DNA of 64,000 bases from Dyella sp. EPa41 (GTDB taxonomy: Bacteria > Pseudomonadota > Gammaproteobacteria > Xanthomonadales > Rhodanobacteraceae), in NCBI RefSeq assembly GCF_016586165.1, contig NZ_BCPR01000007.1, positions 1 through 64,000 of the forward strand. Direction: 5' to 3'. The notes beneath the pieces are model-generated. The model searched no databases. It saw nothing but the letters and a program-made list of their open reading frames with translations, and was not told where the DNA came from. Positions 8,670 to 16,742 of this stretch are shown here, piece after piece (position 1 is the first letter of the stretch; each line of letters starts with the position of its first letter). Made by a program: the position numbers and the translations under genes.

Positions 8670-10394
8670 ATGCCCATGCCTGATTTCTCCGCCCTGCTGC
8701 GTCGAAGCGACGTGTTCGGGCACCTGGGGGAGGAGGCGCTCGCCGCGCTGGCCCCTGAACTCCAATGGTTTTCACTGCCCGGCGGCCGCACGCTGTTCCA
8801 CCGGGACGACCCCGCCGACGCCTTGTACCTGGTGGTGCGGGGCAGCCTCGGCGTGTTCGACGGGCCCACCGAACGGGTGCGCCTGGTGGCGGCCGGCGAC
8901 AGCGTGGGCGAGGTCGGGCTGATCACCGGCGAAGGCCGCCAGCACACGGTTCGCGCACTGCGCGATACCGAGCTGCTGCGACTCGGCCGCGACGCATTCG
9001 AGGCCCTGGTGCGCGAACACCCGCACGCCATGCTGGGCGTGGCGCGCATCGCCATCGCGCGGCTGCAGGAACGCATGCGCGGCGACCAGCCTCCCGATGC
9101 GCCGCGCACCTTTGCGCTGCTCCCCGCCAGCGCCGACGTACCGGCGCGGTCGCTCGCCATGCAATTGGCGATGGAGCTGGAGCAGTGGGGCAGCTGCCTG
9201 GTGATCGACGCCGAGCACGGCGCCGGGCGGGGCAGCGACTGGTTCGCCGAGAAGGAATCGCAGGTGCGCTTCCTGATCTACCTGGACAGCACCGGCGACA
9301 GCCACTGGCGGCAACGATGCCTGCGGCAGGCCGACGTGCTGCTGCTGCCGGCGATGGCCGCACAACGGGAACAGCCGTGGCCCGAGGCGATGCCGCGCGA
9401 TCCCGCGCTGGCCGGGCATCGTGCGCGACACCTCATCCTGCTGCATGCCGGGCGCCAGCCCCGCCTCGGTGCCGCGCAACGCTGGCGCAGCCAGTTCAGC
9501 GGTGAACTGCAGCACCACCATGTGGGCGGCCGCGCCGATATCGCGCGGCTCGCGCGCCTGGTCGGCGGGCGCGCCCACGGACTGGTGCTGGCCGGCGGCG
9601 GCGCGCGCGGCGTGGCGCATTTCGGCGCGCTGCGCGCCCTGCGCGAAGCCGGCCACGCGTTCGACGCCGTGGGCGGCACCAGCATCGGCGCCATCATCGG
9701 TGCGGGCGTCGCGGCCGGCTGGGAACTGGACGAGATGGTGGAAGACTTCCGCCGGCACTTCGTCGAAGGCCGCCCGCTGTCGGACTGGACCGTGCCGGTG
9801 GTAGCCCTCACCCGCGGCCGGCGCGCCGCCGGCATGCTGCGCCGCTCCTTTGGCGCGCTGGCGATCGAGGACCTCGCATTGCCGTTCTTCTGCGTGTCCA
9901 CCTGCCTGTCGGGCGAAGGCATGGTGGTGCATCGGCGCGGGCCCCTGTGGCTGTGGCTGCGCGCGTCCAGTGCGATCCCCGGCGTGCTGCCGCCGGTGTT
10001 GAACCAGGGTCGCGTCTATGTCGATGGCGCGCTGGTCGACAACCTGCCCACCGATGTCATGGCCGATGACGGCATCGCGCACATCACGGCCATCGACATC
10101 CGCGCGGAGATCTCGCTGCTCACCACCGCCGAGGAATTCGCCACGCCACCCTGGTGGCAGCTGCTGTGGCGCTACCAGGACGTACGACGGCCCGGCCTGG
10201 TATCCACGCTGGTGCGCGCCGCCATGGTCAACAGCGAAGGCCCCAGCGAACACCGCCGCGAACGCGCCGACCTGCTCATCACGCCGCCGCTGGAACACAT
10301 CGGCATGCTGGACTGGAAGGACTGGCAGCGCGCGATCGACGCGGGTTACGAGCACACCGTGAAAGTGCTGGAGAAGCATCCCCCCTCACTGTAG
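8670..10394 (+). CDS. Cyclic-nucleotide-binding/patatin-like phospholipase fusion
   Basis: A 574-residue two-domain protein. Residues about 1-125 form a cNMP-binding (Crp-like effector) domain (FSLPGGRTLFHRDDPADALY; GEVGLITGEGRQHTV). After a linker, a patatin/NTE-type phospholipase domain follows: oxyanion hole GGGARGV at about 307, nucleophile elbow GTSIG at about 335 and catalytic Asp in DGALVDN at about 450. The architecture resembles eukaryotic neuropathy target esterase and bacterial homologues, so lysophospholipase activity gated by a cyclic nucleotide is likely but inferred. The first of two close in-frame ATGs is taken as start. The stop codon TAG is the first part of a REP element. 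Confidence 0.9.
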   Translation: MPMPDFSALLRRSDVFGHLGEEALAALAPELQWFSLPGGRTLFHRDDPADALYLVVRGSLGVFDGPTERVRLVAAGDSVGEVGLITGEGRQHTVRALRDTELLRLGRDAFEALVREHPHAMLGVARIAIARLQERMRGDQPPDAPRTFALLPASADVPARSLAMQLAMELEQWGSCLVIDAEHGAGRGSDWFAEKESQVRFLIYLDSTGDSHWRQRCLRQADVLLLPAMAAQREQPWPEAMPRDPALAGHRARHLILLHAGRQPRLGAAQRWRSQFSGELQHHHVGGRADIARLARLVGGRAHGLVLAGGGARGVAHFGALRALREAGHAFDAVGGTSIGAIIGAGVAAGWELDEMVEDFRRHFVEGRPLSDWTVPVVALTRGRRAAGMLRRSFGALAIEDLALPFFCVSTCLSGEGMVVHRRGPLWLWLRASSAIPGVLPPVLNQGRVYVDGALVDNLPTDVMADDGIAHITAIDIRAEISLLTTAEEFATPPWWQLLWRYQDVRRPGLVSTLVRAAMVNSEGPSEHRRERADLLITPPLEHIGMLDWKDWQRAIDAGYEHTVKVLEKHPPSL

Positions 10395-10512
10395 GAGCGC
10401 ACCCAGTGCGCGACTGCAGCGCAGCGTCGTCACCACCGTTTCAGGTGGTCACGACAGGGTCATCACGGTGGCATCGCTTCGCAGGCCTGTCGCGCACTGG
10501 GTGCGCTCCTAC
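10391..10512. repeat. Paired REP element (BIME)
   Basis: Two inverted copies of a 23-24 bp REP unit with core GCGCACCCAGTGCGC lie at 10391-10414 and 10490-10512, head to head, separated by 75 nt. The intervening sequence contains a further small inverted repeat (CACCACCGTTTCAGGTGGT-like). The left unit overlaps the stop codon of the patatin gene. The same pair recurs at least six more times in this window. Confidence 0.85.
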
Positions 10513-10553
10513 AAAAAAACAGTGGAGCAGCGTTGCGGGGTTACCATAGGCGC

Positions 10554-11090
10554 ATGGACCCACTACGCAAATACAAGGGCATCTGGCCCACCCTGCATCA
10601 ACGCGTGTACGTCGACCCGATGGCCAGCGTGATCGGCGATGTCGAACTCGCCGATGACGTATCGATCTGGCCCGGCGCGGTGCTGCGCGGCGACGTCAAC
10701 TTCATCCGCATCGGCGCGCGCACCAGCATCCAGGACGGCGCGATCGTGCACGTCACCCACGATGGCCCATACACGCCGGGCGGCACGCCGACCATCGTGG
10801 GCGAGGGCGTCACCGTGGGCCACGCGGCCGTGCTGCATGCCTGCACCATCGAGGACTATTGCCTGATCGGCATGCACGCGGTCGTGCTCGACGGCGCGGT
10901 GGTGAAGAAGCACGGCTTCGTCGGCGCGGGCAGCGTGATCCCGCCGGGCAAGGTGGTGGGCGAGGGCGAGCTGTGGCTGGGCAACCCGGCCAAGCGCGTG
11001 CGCCTGCTGACCGACACGCAGATCGAGCAGCTGCATTATTCGGCCGACCACTACGTGCGGCTGAAGGACGAGTACCTCGCCGCGCAATGA
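10554..11090 (+). CDS. Gamma-carbonic anhydrase-like protein (YrdA family)
   Basis: A 178-residue left-handed beta-helix protein of the hexapeptide-repeat superfamily. It has the three histidine motifs expected of a gamma-class carbonic anhydrase metal site (IVHVTHDG, TVGHAAVLHACTIED and LIGMHAVVLDGA). YrdA/PaaY-type members bind Zn or Fe and some act as carbonic anhydrase or thioesterase; activity here is inferred. The start MDPLRKYKG is preferred to an in-frame ATG seven codons upstream because homologues begin around here. The stop codon overlaps the next gene's ATG (ATGA), implying translational coupling. Confidence 0.88.
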   Translation: MDPLRKYKGIWPTLHQRVYVDPMASVIGDVELADDVSIWPGAVLRGDVNFIRIGARTSIQDGAIVHVTHDGPYTPGGTPTIVGEGVTVGHAAVLHACTIEDYCLIGMHAVVLDGAVVKKHGFVGAGSVIPPGKVVGEGELWLGNPAKRVRLLTDTQIEQLHYSADHYVRLKDEYLAAQ

Positions 11091-11416
11091 AGCCACGCCG
11101 CGTGTTGTTCCTGTGCAGCCGGCATCGGTTGCGTAGCCCGACGGCCGCGGCGGTGTTCGCGGACTGGCCCGGCGTGGAGGTGGATTCGGCCGGGCTGGCC
11201 GACGACGCGGAGACGGTGCTGTCGTCCGAACAGCTCGACTGGGCCGAACTCATCGTGGTGATGGAGGCCGCCCAGCGGCGACGCCTGCAGTCGCGCCACG
11301 GGGTACGGCTGCAAGGCAAGCGCGTGGCCTGCCTGGACATTCCCGACCGCTACGGCTACATGCAGCCCGAGCTGGTCGAGCTGCTGCTGCGCAAGGCCGG
11401 GCCGCTGCTGCGCTGA
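11087..11416 (+). CDS. Small low-molecular-weight protein tyrosine phosphatase-like protein
   Basis: A 109-residue protein with the LMW-PTP P-loop in variant form: VLFLCSRHRLRSPTA fits C-x5-R-S. It ends with the general-acid region CLDIPDRYGYM, where canonical enzymes have a DP dipeptide. It is shorter than typical LMW-PTPs (about 150 residues) and matches the compact COG4551-type predicted phosphatases. It overlaps the gamma-carbonic anhydrase gene by 4 nt, so the two are translated from one mRNA. Phosphatase activity is probable; the substrate is unknown. Confidence 0.8.
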   Translation: MKPRRVLFLCSRHRLRSPTAAAVFADWPGVEVDSAGLADDAETVLSSEQLDWAELIVVMEAAQRRRLQSRHGVRLQGKRVACLDIPDRYGYMQPELVELLLRKAGPLLR

Positions 11417-11422
11417 GCGCGC

Positions 11423-11959
11423 TTACTGCGCCGGACCGCCCGCGGACTGCTGCGCCTGGATGACGGCCGCGCGGGCTTCATCCTGGCGGATCTGGATCTG
11501 CCGCTGCGCATCGAGCTTGCCGCCCAGCAGCGAGAGGATGTAGTTGGTGCTGTCGAACTCGCGCAGCAGCGAAAGCTCGCGTTGCGCTTCGTCCAGGCTG
11601 TTGTCGTTGATGGCGCGCTCGACGTCGGCCGACGCGGCGGGAAACGACTCGTGCAACTCGTCCTGCGCCGTCTTGTTCTGCGGATCGAGCTGCAGGACCG
11701 AGAGATAGAACTCGTAGGCGTTGCTGCCTGCCGGCGCCACCAGGCGCTTTTCCTTCACCGCGGTCTGCGCGAGGTCGAGCAGGATGGACACGCCGTTGTC
11801 GTCCTTGCTGTCCGACGCCTGGCTGCCCGTGGCAGCGGACGTGGACGCCTTGCTCCCATGCAGCCACCAGACCAGGCCACCCGCGGCGACGATCGCCGCG
11901 ATCAAGGAAGCAACGACAAGCACGCGCCGGTTGGGCGCCGAAGACACAGTACTGGACAT
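11423..11959 (-). CDS. Single-pass membrane protein, paralogue of the TonB-like N-terminal region
   Basis: The 178-residue protein has a short cytoplasmic N-terminus, one transmembrane helix (about residues 13-33, LVVASLIAAIVAAGGLVWWL) and a periplasmic helical region. Its residues about 70-155 closely resemble residues about 60-145 of the TonB-like protein at 12422-13429 (shared APAGxNA, AQDxL, EAQR, NYxLxLL and KL blocks). It has no TonB C-terminal domain and ends in a Gln/Ala-rich tail. It converges on the phosphatase gene, with only 6 nt between stops. No known function; a helical-repeat scaffold is a guess. Confidence 0.75.
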   Translation of the reverse strand: MSSTVSSAPNRRVLVVASLIAAIVAAGGLVWWLHGSKASTSAATGSQASDSKDDNGVSILLDLAQTAVKEKRLVAPAGSNAYEFYLSVLQLDPQNKTAQDELHESFPAASADVERAINDNSLDEAQRELSLLREFDSTNYILSLLGGKLDAQRQIQIRQDEARAAVIQAQQSAGGPAQ

Positions 11960-12083
11960 GACACCGCTGCAGTGGAGTGCCGCACGCAGGGTCGACTGGT
12001 TCTCAGTTCCCCGGCGGAACTGTCACATTAGCGGCGCCACATGTCAGCGATGTGACTTGTCTGGACGTCCAAACGACTGCCGC

Positions 12084-12374
12084 TCAACTGAAGTGGCCGC
12101 CGGTGATGCGGCCGTCCTTGTCCAGTTCCGGGTAGTAGCGGCTGTTGTTGTAGCGCATCTCCATGGTGGAGATGCTGCCGGGCAGCAACAGCTGCACGTC
12201 GGGGTAGCGCGAGCGGAACTGGTCGGGCGTGGGATGCGTCGCGATGAACGCATCGAAGGCCTTCATGTCGGTGACATAGCCGTGCACGACGACCGGTGCA
12301 GGCTGCGCCATGTCGTGGCAACCGCCCAGGGCAAAGGCGGCAACGACGGTGGCGATGAGCAGCGAACGACGCAT
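12084..12374 (-). CDS. Small lipoprotein with HPTPDQF domain
   Basis: A 96-residue predicted lipoprotein: signal peptide with lipobox LGGC (Cys19), then a compact 65-residue domain (GYVTDMKAFDAF, THPTPDQF, NNSRYY, ELDKDGRITGG). About 70% of that domain is identical to the C-terminal domain of the LptM-like lipoprotein at 21869-22231, so the two are paralogues. It sits between two genes that are themselves paralogues (11423-11959 and 12422-13429), all on the minus strand, and may form one transcriptional unit with them. The function is unknown. Confidence 0.78.
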   Translation of the reverse strand: MRRSLLIATVVAAFALGGCHDMAQPAPVVVHGYVTDMKAFDAFIATHPTPDQFRSRYPDVQLLLPGSISTMEMRYNNSRYYPELDKDGRITGGHFS

Positions 12375-12421
12375 GGCGTGTCTCGGTGACGGGCCTGCGG
12401 TCGATTATGCGCCGCGGCGGC

Positions 12422-13429
12422 TCAGAGACGAAACTCGATGCGCTGGCGCACCTGCGACGCCACCGGCTTGCCGTCCTGCGTACCCGGCGTGAACTGCCAT
12501 CGTCCTACCGCGGCCAGCGCGGCGCGATCGAACACATAGCGCGGATCGGCATCGGCCACCGAGGCGCCGGCGACCGAACCATCCGGCTGCACGGTAAAGA
12601 TCACGTCGACCCAACCCTGCCGTCGCGTGCGCCGGGCTTCGGCCGGGTAGGCCGGTTCCACGCGGCGGGTAAGCACGGGCGCCGCGGAGCCGGTCGCATC
12701 GTTCGGCGCCATGCGTGGGCGTGCGACCTGGCGTGGCGCCGCTTCCACCGTGGTGGACTCAACGCGCAGCTGCGCCAGGTTTTTTTCGGCCGGCGTAAGC
12801 CCCGTCGACGGCTGGGTCGCGGGTGCGGCTGGCGCGGCGGGCAGCACAGGCGCAGGCGCCGCCGCCGTGGGCGCCACGGTCTTGCTTGCCGACACCGACG
12901 CCTCGCGTTTGGCCTGTTGCTCGGCGTGTTGCGCCTCCTGCGCGATCGCGTCGCGATGCGTCTGCAGCTTCGATTGCAGCAGGGTCAGCGTGTAGTTCTG
13001 CGGGTCGGCCTTGGCGAGCAGCGCGATCTGGCGTTGCGCTTCGGCGTCGCTCCCCTCGTCGATGGTCTGCTCGGCAGCGCGCGCCGCGAACGGGAAGATC
13101 TCGCGCAAGGCATCCTGCGCCACGCGGTTGCCGGGCTCGCGCTTCAGCACGGCCAGATAGAGCTCGAAGGCATTGTTGCCAGCTGGCGCCAGCAGGCGCT
13201 GGTCGGCCATCGCCTGGCGTGCGTGCTGCAGCAACTCGTCGGTGCCGGCGCCTTCGCGCACGATCGGGCCCGTCGCGGCCACGACCTGCTCCGAGGGTTC
13301 ATCGGCGTCGGCGCGGTACTTGAGCTCCCAGAAGATCGCCGCGGCCGCGGCGACGATGAGGACGACGACGATCAGGAATCCATGGCGGACGACGCCATGA
13401 TGACGACGGGGCGATGAAACGGGAGACAT
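12422..13429 (-). CDS. Energy-transducer TonB-like protein
   Basis: The 335-residue protein has one N-terminal transmembrane helix (HGFLIVVVLIVAAAAAIF) and a helical TPR-like region shared with the protein at 11423-11959. A charged, Ala/Pro-rich linker follows, and then a C-terminal TonB fold (RRVEPAYPAEARR, GWVDVIFTVQPDGSV, AALAAVGRWQFTPG). It lacks the SxxxH transmembrane motif and long Pro-rich spacer of classical TonB and has no adjacent exbB/exbD, so it is a secondary TonB-like protein rather than the main transducer (48831-49490). The start MSPVSS is preferred to a start 12 codons upstream because it follows GGGAGAC... reading into the ATG poorly in either case; this is uncertain. Confidence 0.8.
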   Translation of the reverse strand: MSPVSSPRRHHGVVRHGFLIVVVLIVAAAAAIFWELKYRADADEPSEQVVAATGPIVREGAGTDELLQHARQAMADQRLLAPAGNNAFELYLAVLKREPGNRVAQDALREIFPFAARAAEQTIDEGSDAEAQRQIALLAKADPQNYTLTLLQSKLQTHRDAIAQEAQHAEQQAKREASVSASKTVAPTAAAPAPVLPAAPAAPATQPSTGLTPAEKNLAQLRVESTTVEAAPRQVARPRMAPNDATGSAAPVLTRRVEPAYPAEARRTRRQGWVDVIFTVQPDGSVAGASVADADPRYVFDRAALAAVGRWQFTPGTQDGKPVASQVRQRIEFRL

Positions 13430-13584
13430 GGCGGCACGCAACGGGGAAAGGGGATACCGACGCACCAGCGCGCCGACGGGCGCGCCACTTTAGTGAAGCC
13501 ATGTTGCGAAGATGTTGCCCGCCTTCACCGGCTGCGACGCAGCGCACACGCAGTGATCGCTCGCCGCGAGTGCGCTGCCCATGC

Positions 13585-15351
13585 TCAGTGACCCGGCAGC
13601 AGGCTGCTGTCCGGCGAGCCGTCGGGATGCGCGAACCACGACACATGGTTGTTGCCGCCCATGCAGCCCTTGCCCGTGTCATAGCTCGCCAAGGCGCCGG
13701 CCCTGGTGGTCAGCGACGCGCGATAGCAGCCGCCCAGCGAATCACGGAAGTCGAACGCCTGCGCGCTCTGCTGGCCGCTGTGGCTGGCCAGGGCACCGCT
13801 TGCGTCGAACACCAGCGTGTCGGCGCTGTCGACGTTGTTCTGCACCTTCGCGTCGTAAAGCTTGACGCCCAGCAGCCGCTTGACGGTGTGTTGCGTATAG
13901 CCCTGGTGCACCGTGGACGCCGCGCTGATGCTGCCATCGCTGCCGTTCTGCTGGTTGTAGTCGAGCGTGAAGGGATAGCTGAAGCGTTGGCTTTGCTGCG
14001 CCGTCAGCAGCTTGCCGAGCCGGCTCTCACTCACGCTGTTGGACCACGTGCGCTGCCAGGTCTGCTGGCGATAGGTGCTGGGGTTGATGGTGAACGTCTG
14101 GCGGTCGTCGAAGCCCACCTGCTGGGTCACCGTGCTGGTCACGCGGCCATGCGAGGTATTGGCGTAGCCCTCGATCACGAAGCGGCGGTCCAGCGCGGTG
14201 GTGATGTCGCCGGAGACATTGCCGCTGCTGTCCGTGGCGAGCGTGCTGCCGATGGTTGGCGTCGCCGCCTGGCCCGCCAGGGTGTTGCGCGTGATCTTGC
14301 CGGTGACCTGCGTGGCATGGGCATCGCGATAGACCAGCAGGGTCGCCGTGGCGGAGAAGTAACCGTGCGCGCCCGCGACCTGCAAGGCCACTTCATGCGG
14401 GTTGCCATCGCTGAGCTGGCCGGCGAAGGGCGTGAGGTCCACGCGATAGGGCATGAAGTTCAATGCCTGTACGCCGGGCGTCGGGCGCCACAGGTAAGGG
14501 TCGATGCCGCCGGTATAGATCCACGGATAGACCGGCGCGACACCGGCCGGCTGGCCGTCGATGCTGATCTCCGCTTCGCGGAAGTTGCCGCCGCCGCATT
14601 CCTCGGCCTGCGCGGCGTAGGCATCGGGCACGCAGGTGTACCAGAACTCATCGCCGCCCTGGCTTTGGGTGAACACGTCGAGGTAGGCGCGCTCCACGTT
14701 GGTCGGCAATGCAAGCGTCCTGGCGAGCTTGTCGCTCGGCGTGTTGAGCGCAGCCGTGCCTCCCACCGGGTCGGCGCCCAATGGATAGACCGCATCCGGC
14801 GCGTCCGCCGCGCGCGCCACCGGCGAGGCCGGGTAGAACAGCAAGCGTGCGCTGCCATGGATCACGCCGGTGTAGGTGCTGTTGACCAGGTTGCCGATGA
14901 CCGCCTGGCCTTGCCCGGCGTTGCGCAACAGGGCCGAGTAGTCGGTGAGGTCACGCTCCACATGCCATGCCGGCGACACCGCCGCCGAGGGCTCCTGCGT
15001 GGTGCCGAAGTAGAGGTTCACGCCCGCGAGCCAAAGCGTCGCCGTGCGGTCGTACTGGCGGCCGGCCGTAACCGAGAAATCCGCTTCGAGCACCACCTTG
15101 GCCCAGGCGCCGCTGCACGAAGCCGGCGGCGCGTAGCTGTAGGGCCTTGCGTTGAAGTCGTCGAAACTTACGTCGGTGAACAGCGTGACCACGCACGGCT
15201 GGCCCGGCGGCCGCGGCACCGAAGGATCCGCCACCACCACGTTGCTCGAACCAATGACCGGATCCGCACTGGCCTGCGCGGACACGCCGCCCAGCAGGAC
15301 CAGCAACGCAGCCATCGCAAGACGATGGCGGAAAAACCCCCAAGGCACCAT
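13585..15351 (-). CDS. Secreted PNGase A-like peptide-N-glycanase
   Basis: The 588-residue protein carries a Sec signal peptide (MAALLVLLGGVSAQASA) and resembles peptide-N4-(N-acetyl-beta-glucosaminyl)asparagine amidase A (Pfam PNGaseA). Family-like segments include VTLFTDVSFDDFNARPY, YDRTATLWLAGVNLYFGTT, WHVERDLTDYSALL, ERAYLDVFTQ, DEFWYTCVPD and FRLEISID-like REAEISIDGQPAG. These enzymes release N-glycans from glycoproteins or glycopeptides; plants, fungi and some bacteria have them, the bacterial ones being reported as active at acid pH. GGAGAACGTC precedes the chosen ATG. Secretion to the periplasm or outside is inferred. No glycosidase gene neighbours it. Confidence 0.82.
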   Translation of the reverse strand: MVPWGFFRHRLAMAALLVLLGGVSAQASADPVIGSSNVVVADPSVPRPPGQPCVVTLFTDVSFDDFNARPYSYAPPASCSGAWAKVVLEADFSVTAGRQYDRTATLWLAGVNLYFGTTQEPSAAVSPAWHVERDLTDYSALLRNAGQGQAVIGNLVNSTYTGVIHGSARLLFYPASPVARAADAPDAVYPLGADPVGGTAALNTPSDKLARTLALPTNVERAYLDVFTQSQGGDEFWYTCVPDAYAAQAEECGGGNFREAEISIDGQPAGVAPVYPWIYTGGIDPYLWRPTPGVQALNFMPYRVDLTPFAGQLSDGNPHEVALQVAGAHGYFSATATLLVYRDAHATQVTGKITRNTLAGQAATPTIGSTLATDSSGNVSGDITTALDRRFVIEGYANTSHGRVTSTVTQQVGFDDRQTFTINPSTYRQQTWQRTWSNSVSESRLGKLLTAQQSQRFSYPFTLDYNQQNGSDGSISAASTVHQGYTQHTVKRLLGVKLYDAKVQNNVDSADTLVFDASGALASHSGQQSAQAFDFRDSLGGCYRASLTTRAGALASYDTGKGCMGGNNHVSWFAHPDGSPDSSLLPGH

Positions 15352-15743
15352 GACGTTCTCCCCACGACGTGCCCCCTGCGGCGCGCACGCTAGCACAGCG
15401 CGATGTTGGTGTGGACGTCCAAACGGGATTCCAGCATCGGGCGTGTCGAATCGTGATAGCGGCCCGGATTTCGACGGTCGTGAAGGAGTCGTCATTTGCC
15501 TGGACGGCAACCTTTCCGATCGCCCCGAGGACACACGAAAGCGGCGGGTGGCTGGCCCAGGCACGCCCAATGCACGTGAGATTGACGGTCGCCGTGTCTA
15601 AATACGCGGCGTTCTGACTGTTTCGCCCGCTGGTTGGGCAAGTCCCGGTGTCGGGTCTTGCGTGGTTCGTCGTGGCCGTTGGAGCCATCCGGCGGTTGCC
15701 GCGAATGCGTTGGTTGACGATCGCTCCTTTCGGGGGCCGCACG
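15352..15743. other. Divergent intergenic region between the PNGase-like gene and a secreted-protein gene
   Basis: No gene is supported. Promoters for both flanking genes must lie here. The motif TGGACGTCCAAACG occurs at 15412-15425, about 60 nt upstream of the PNGase-like gene, and an identical copy lies at 12063-12076 upstream of the gene at 11423-11959. Otherwise I see nothing recognisable. Confidence 0.4.
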
Positions 15744-16703
15744 ATGTCATCGAACGTACGTGGAGTGGTTGCGGTGTCGTTGCTGGCTTTGGCCGCCACG
15801 ATGCCTGTGCGCGCCACCGATCAGGACGCCGACGGCGTCGGCGCGAGCGGGGCGTTTTTGCGTTATTCGAGTGCCCCGCCGTCGCGCGAATCGCCGGTTC
15901 GCTTCACCGTGACCAGCTATGCGCCGGCTTCGCTTTCGTCGGCGAGCGCGTCGACCCAGGCAACCCTGGCCGCCATGGGCGTTGCGGACGCGCGCATGTT
16001 CCCGAACACAGGCTACCTGCAGGTGTCGTCAAGGACGTTCGGCCGCTGGACCTTCGCGTCGGCCATGGCCATGCCGGATACCGCGCCGTCGCCGGCAAGC
16101 ATGGCGGCGCCCGCCGCATGGGACATGCCGCGATGGTCGGATGTCGACGATCCCACCGTCGTCGATTTCACGCCTTTCGCGGCGAGCTATCGCATCAGCG
16201 CGACGGATCGCATCGCGGTGTCCATGCAGATGAGCATGAGCAATCGCCAGTCACGCACCGCGCGCCTCATTGCCGCCAGCGCGAACATCTGGACGCTGAC
16301 GCCCAAGGTCGCCTATACCAAGGTGGTGCCGTCGTCGGAAACCGATGCATCGACCGTGGTCGCGCTGGGCAGTTTTTCGCGAACGGCGGTGGCCGGCTAT
16401 CAGAATTGCGCGGTCGGCCGCATCGAGGCGCTGGTGATGCGCCGCAATGCCAGCGGTTGGGGCTATGGTGGCGTGGCGGCCCTGATCGAGCAGCCTTACA
16501 TGGACTTCAACCCGGCGGCGGGAAAGCCACCGGGGACGGACGTGAACACGGGGCTTGCCATGGGTGTCGGCCCGCAGATCAGCTGGAGCAGCCGCTGGTT
16601 GGGCAGCGGCATCGAGTTCCAGTATCGATGGATCTACGAGTTCCGCTCGCCGAACGGACACACCGACCAGCCCATGCTGCTCTCGGCCACGCTGCACCTG
16701 TAG
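15744..16703 (+). CDS. Secreted protein of unknown function, probable beta-rich outer-membrane protein
   Basis: The 319-residue protein has a signal peptide (GVVAVSLLALAATMPVRA). The remainder alternates hydrophobic and polar residues, with many Ser/Ala/Met and regular amphipathic strands. It ends in LSATLHL, with a hydrophobic terminal pattern reminiscent of outer-membrane barrels. Phrases such as GVGPQISWSSRWLGSGIEFQYRW fit barrel strands, but I do not recognise a family. The start at 15744 is chosen because the signal peptide begins there; the frame is open for 32 more codons upstream. It diverges from the PNGase-like gene. Confidence 0.65.
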   Translation: MSSNVRGVVAVSLLALAATMPVRATDQDADGVGASGAFLRYSSAPPSRESPVRFTVTSYAPASLSSASASTQATLAAMGVADARMFPNTGYLQVSSRTFGRWTFASAMAMPDTAPSPASMAAPAAWDMPRWSDVDDPTVVDFTPFAASYRISATDRIAVSMQMSMSNRQSRTARLIAASANIWTLTPKVAYTKVVPSSETDASTVVALGSFSRTAVAGYQNCAVGRIEALVMRRNASGWGYGGVAALIEQPYMDFNPAAGKPPGTDVNTGLAMGVGPQISWSSRWLGSGIEFQYRWIYEFRSPNGHTDQPMLLSATLHL

Positions 16704-16742
16704 ATGCCGCGCGGCAGCTCCGCGTGAATCCCGGCGGATCGA

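Noticed and set aside
12023-12057. GTCACAT...ATGTGAC inverted repeat as a Clp/Crp site
   Set aside because: Arms are in the wrong orientation and spacing for a Crp-type operator (TGTGA-N6-TCACA).
13414-15393. 659-codon open frame opposite the PNGase-like gene
   Set aside because: It is Arg/His/Ala-rich, antisense to a clear gene with signal peptide and family segments; such frames arise from the GC-rich codon pattern.
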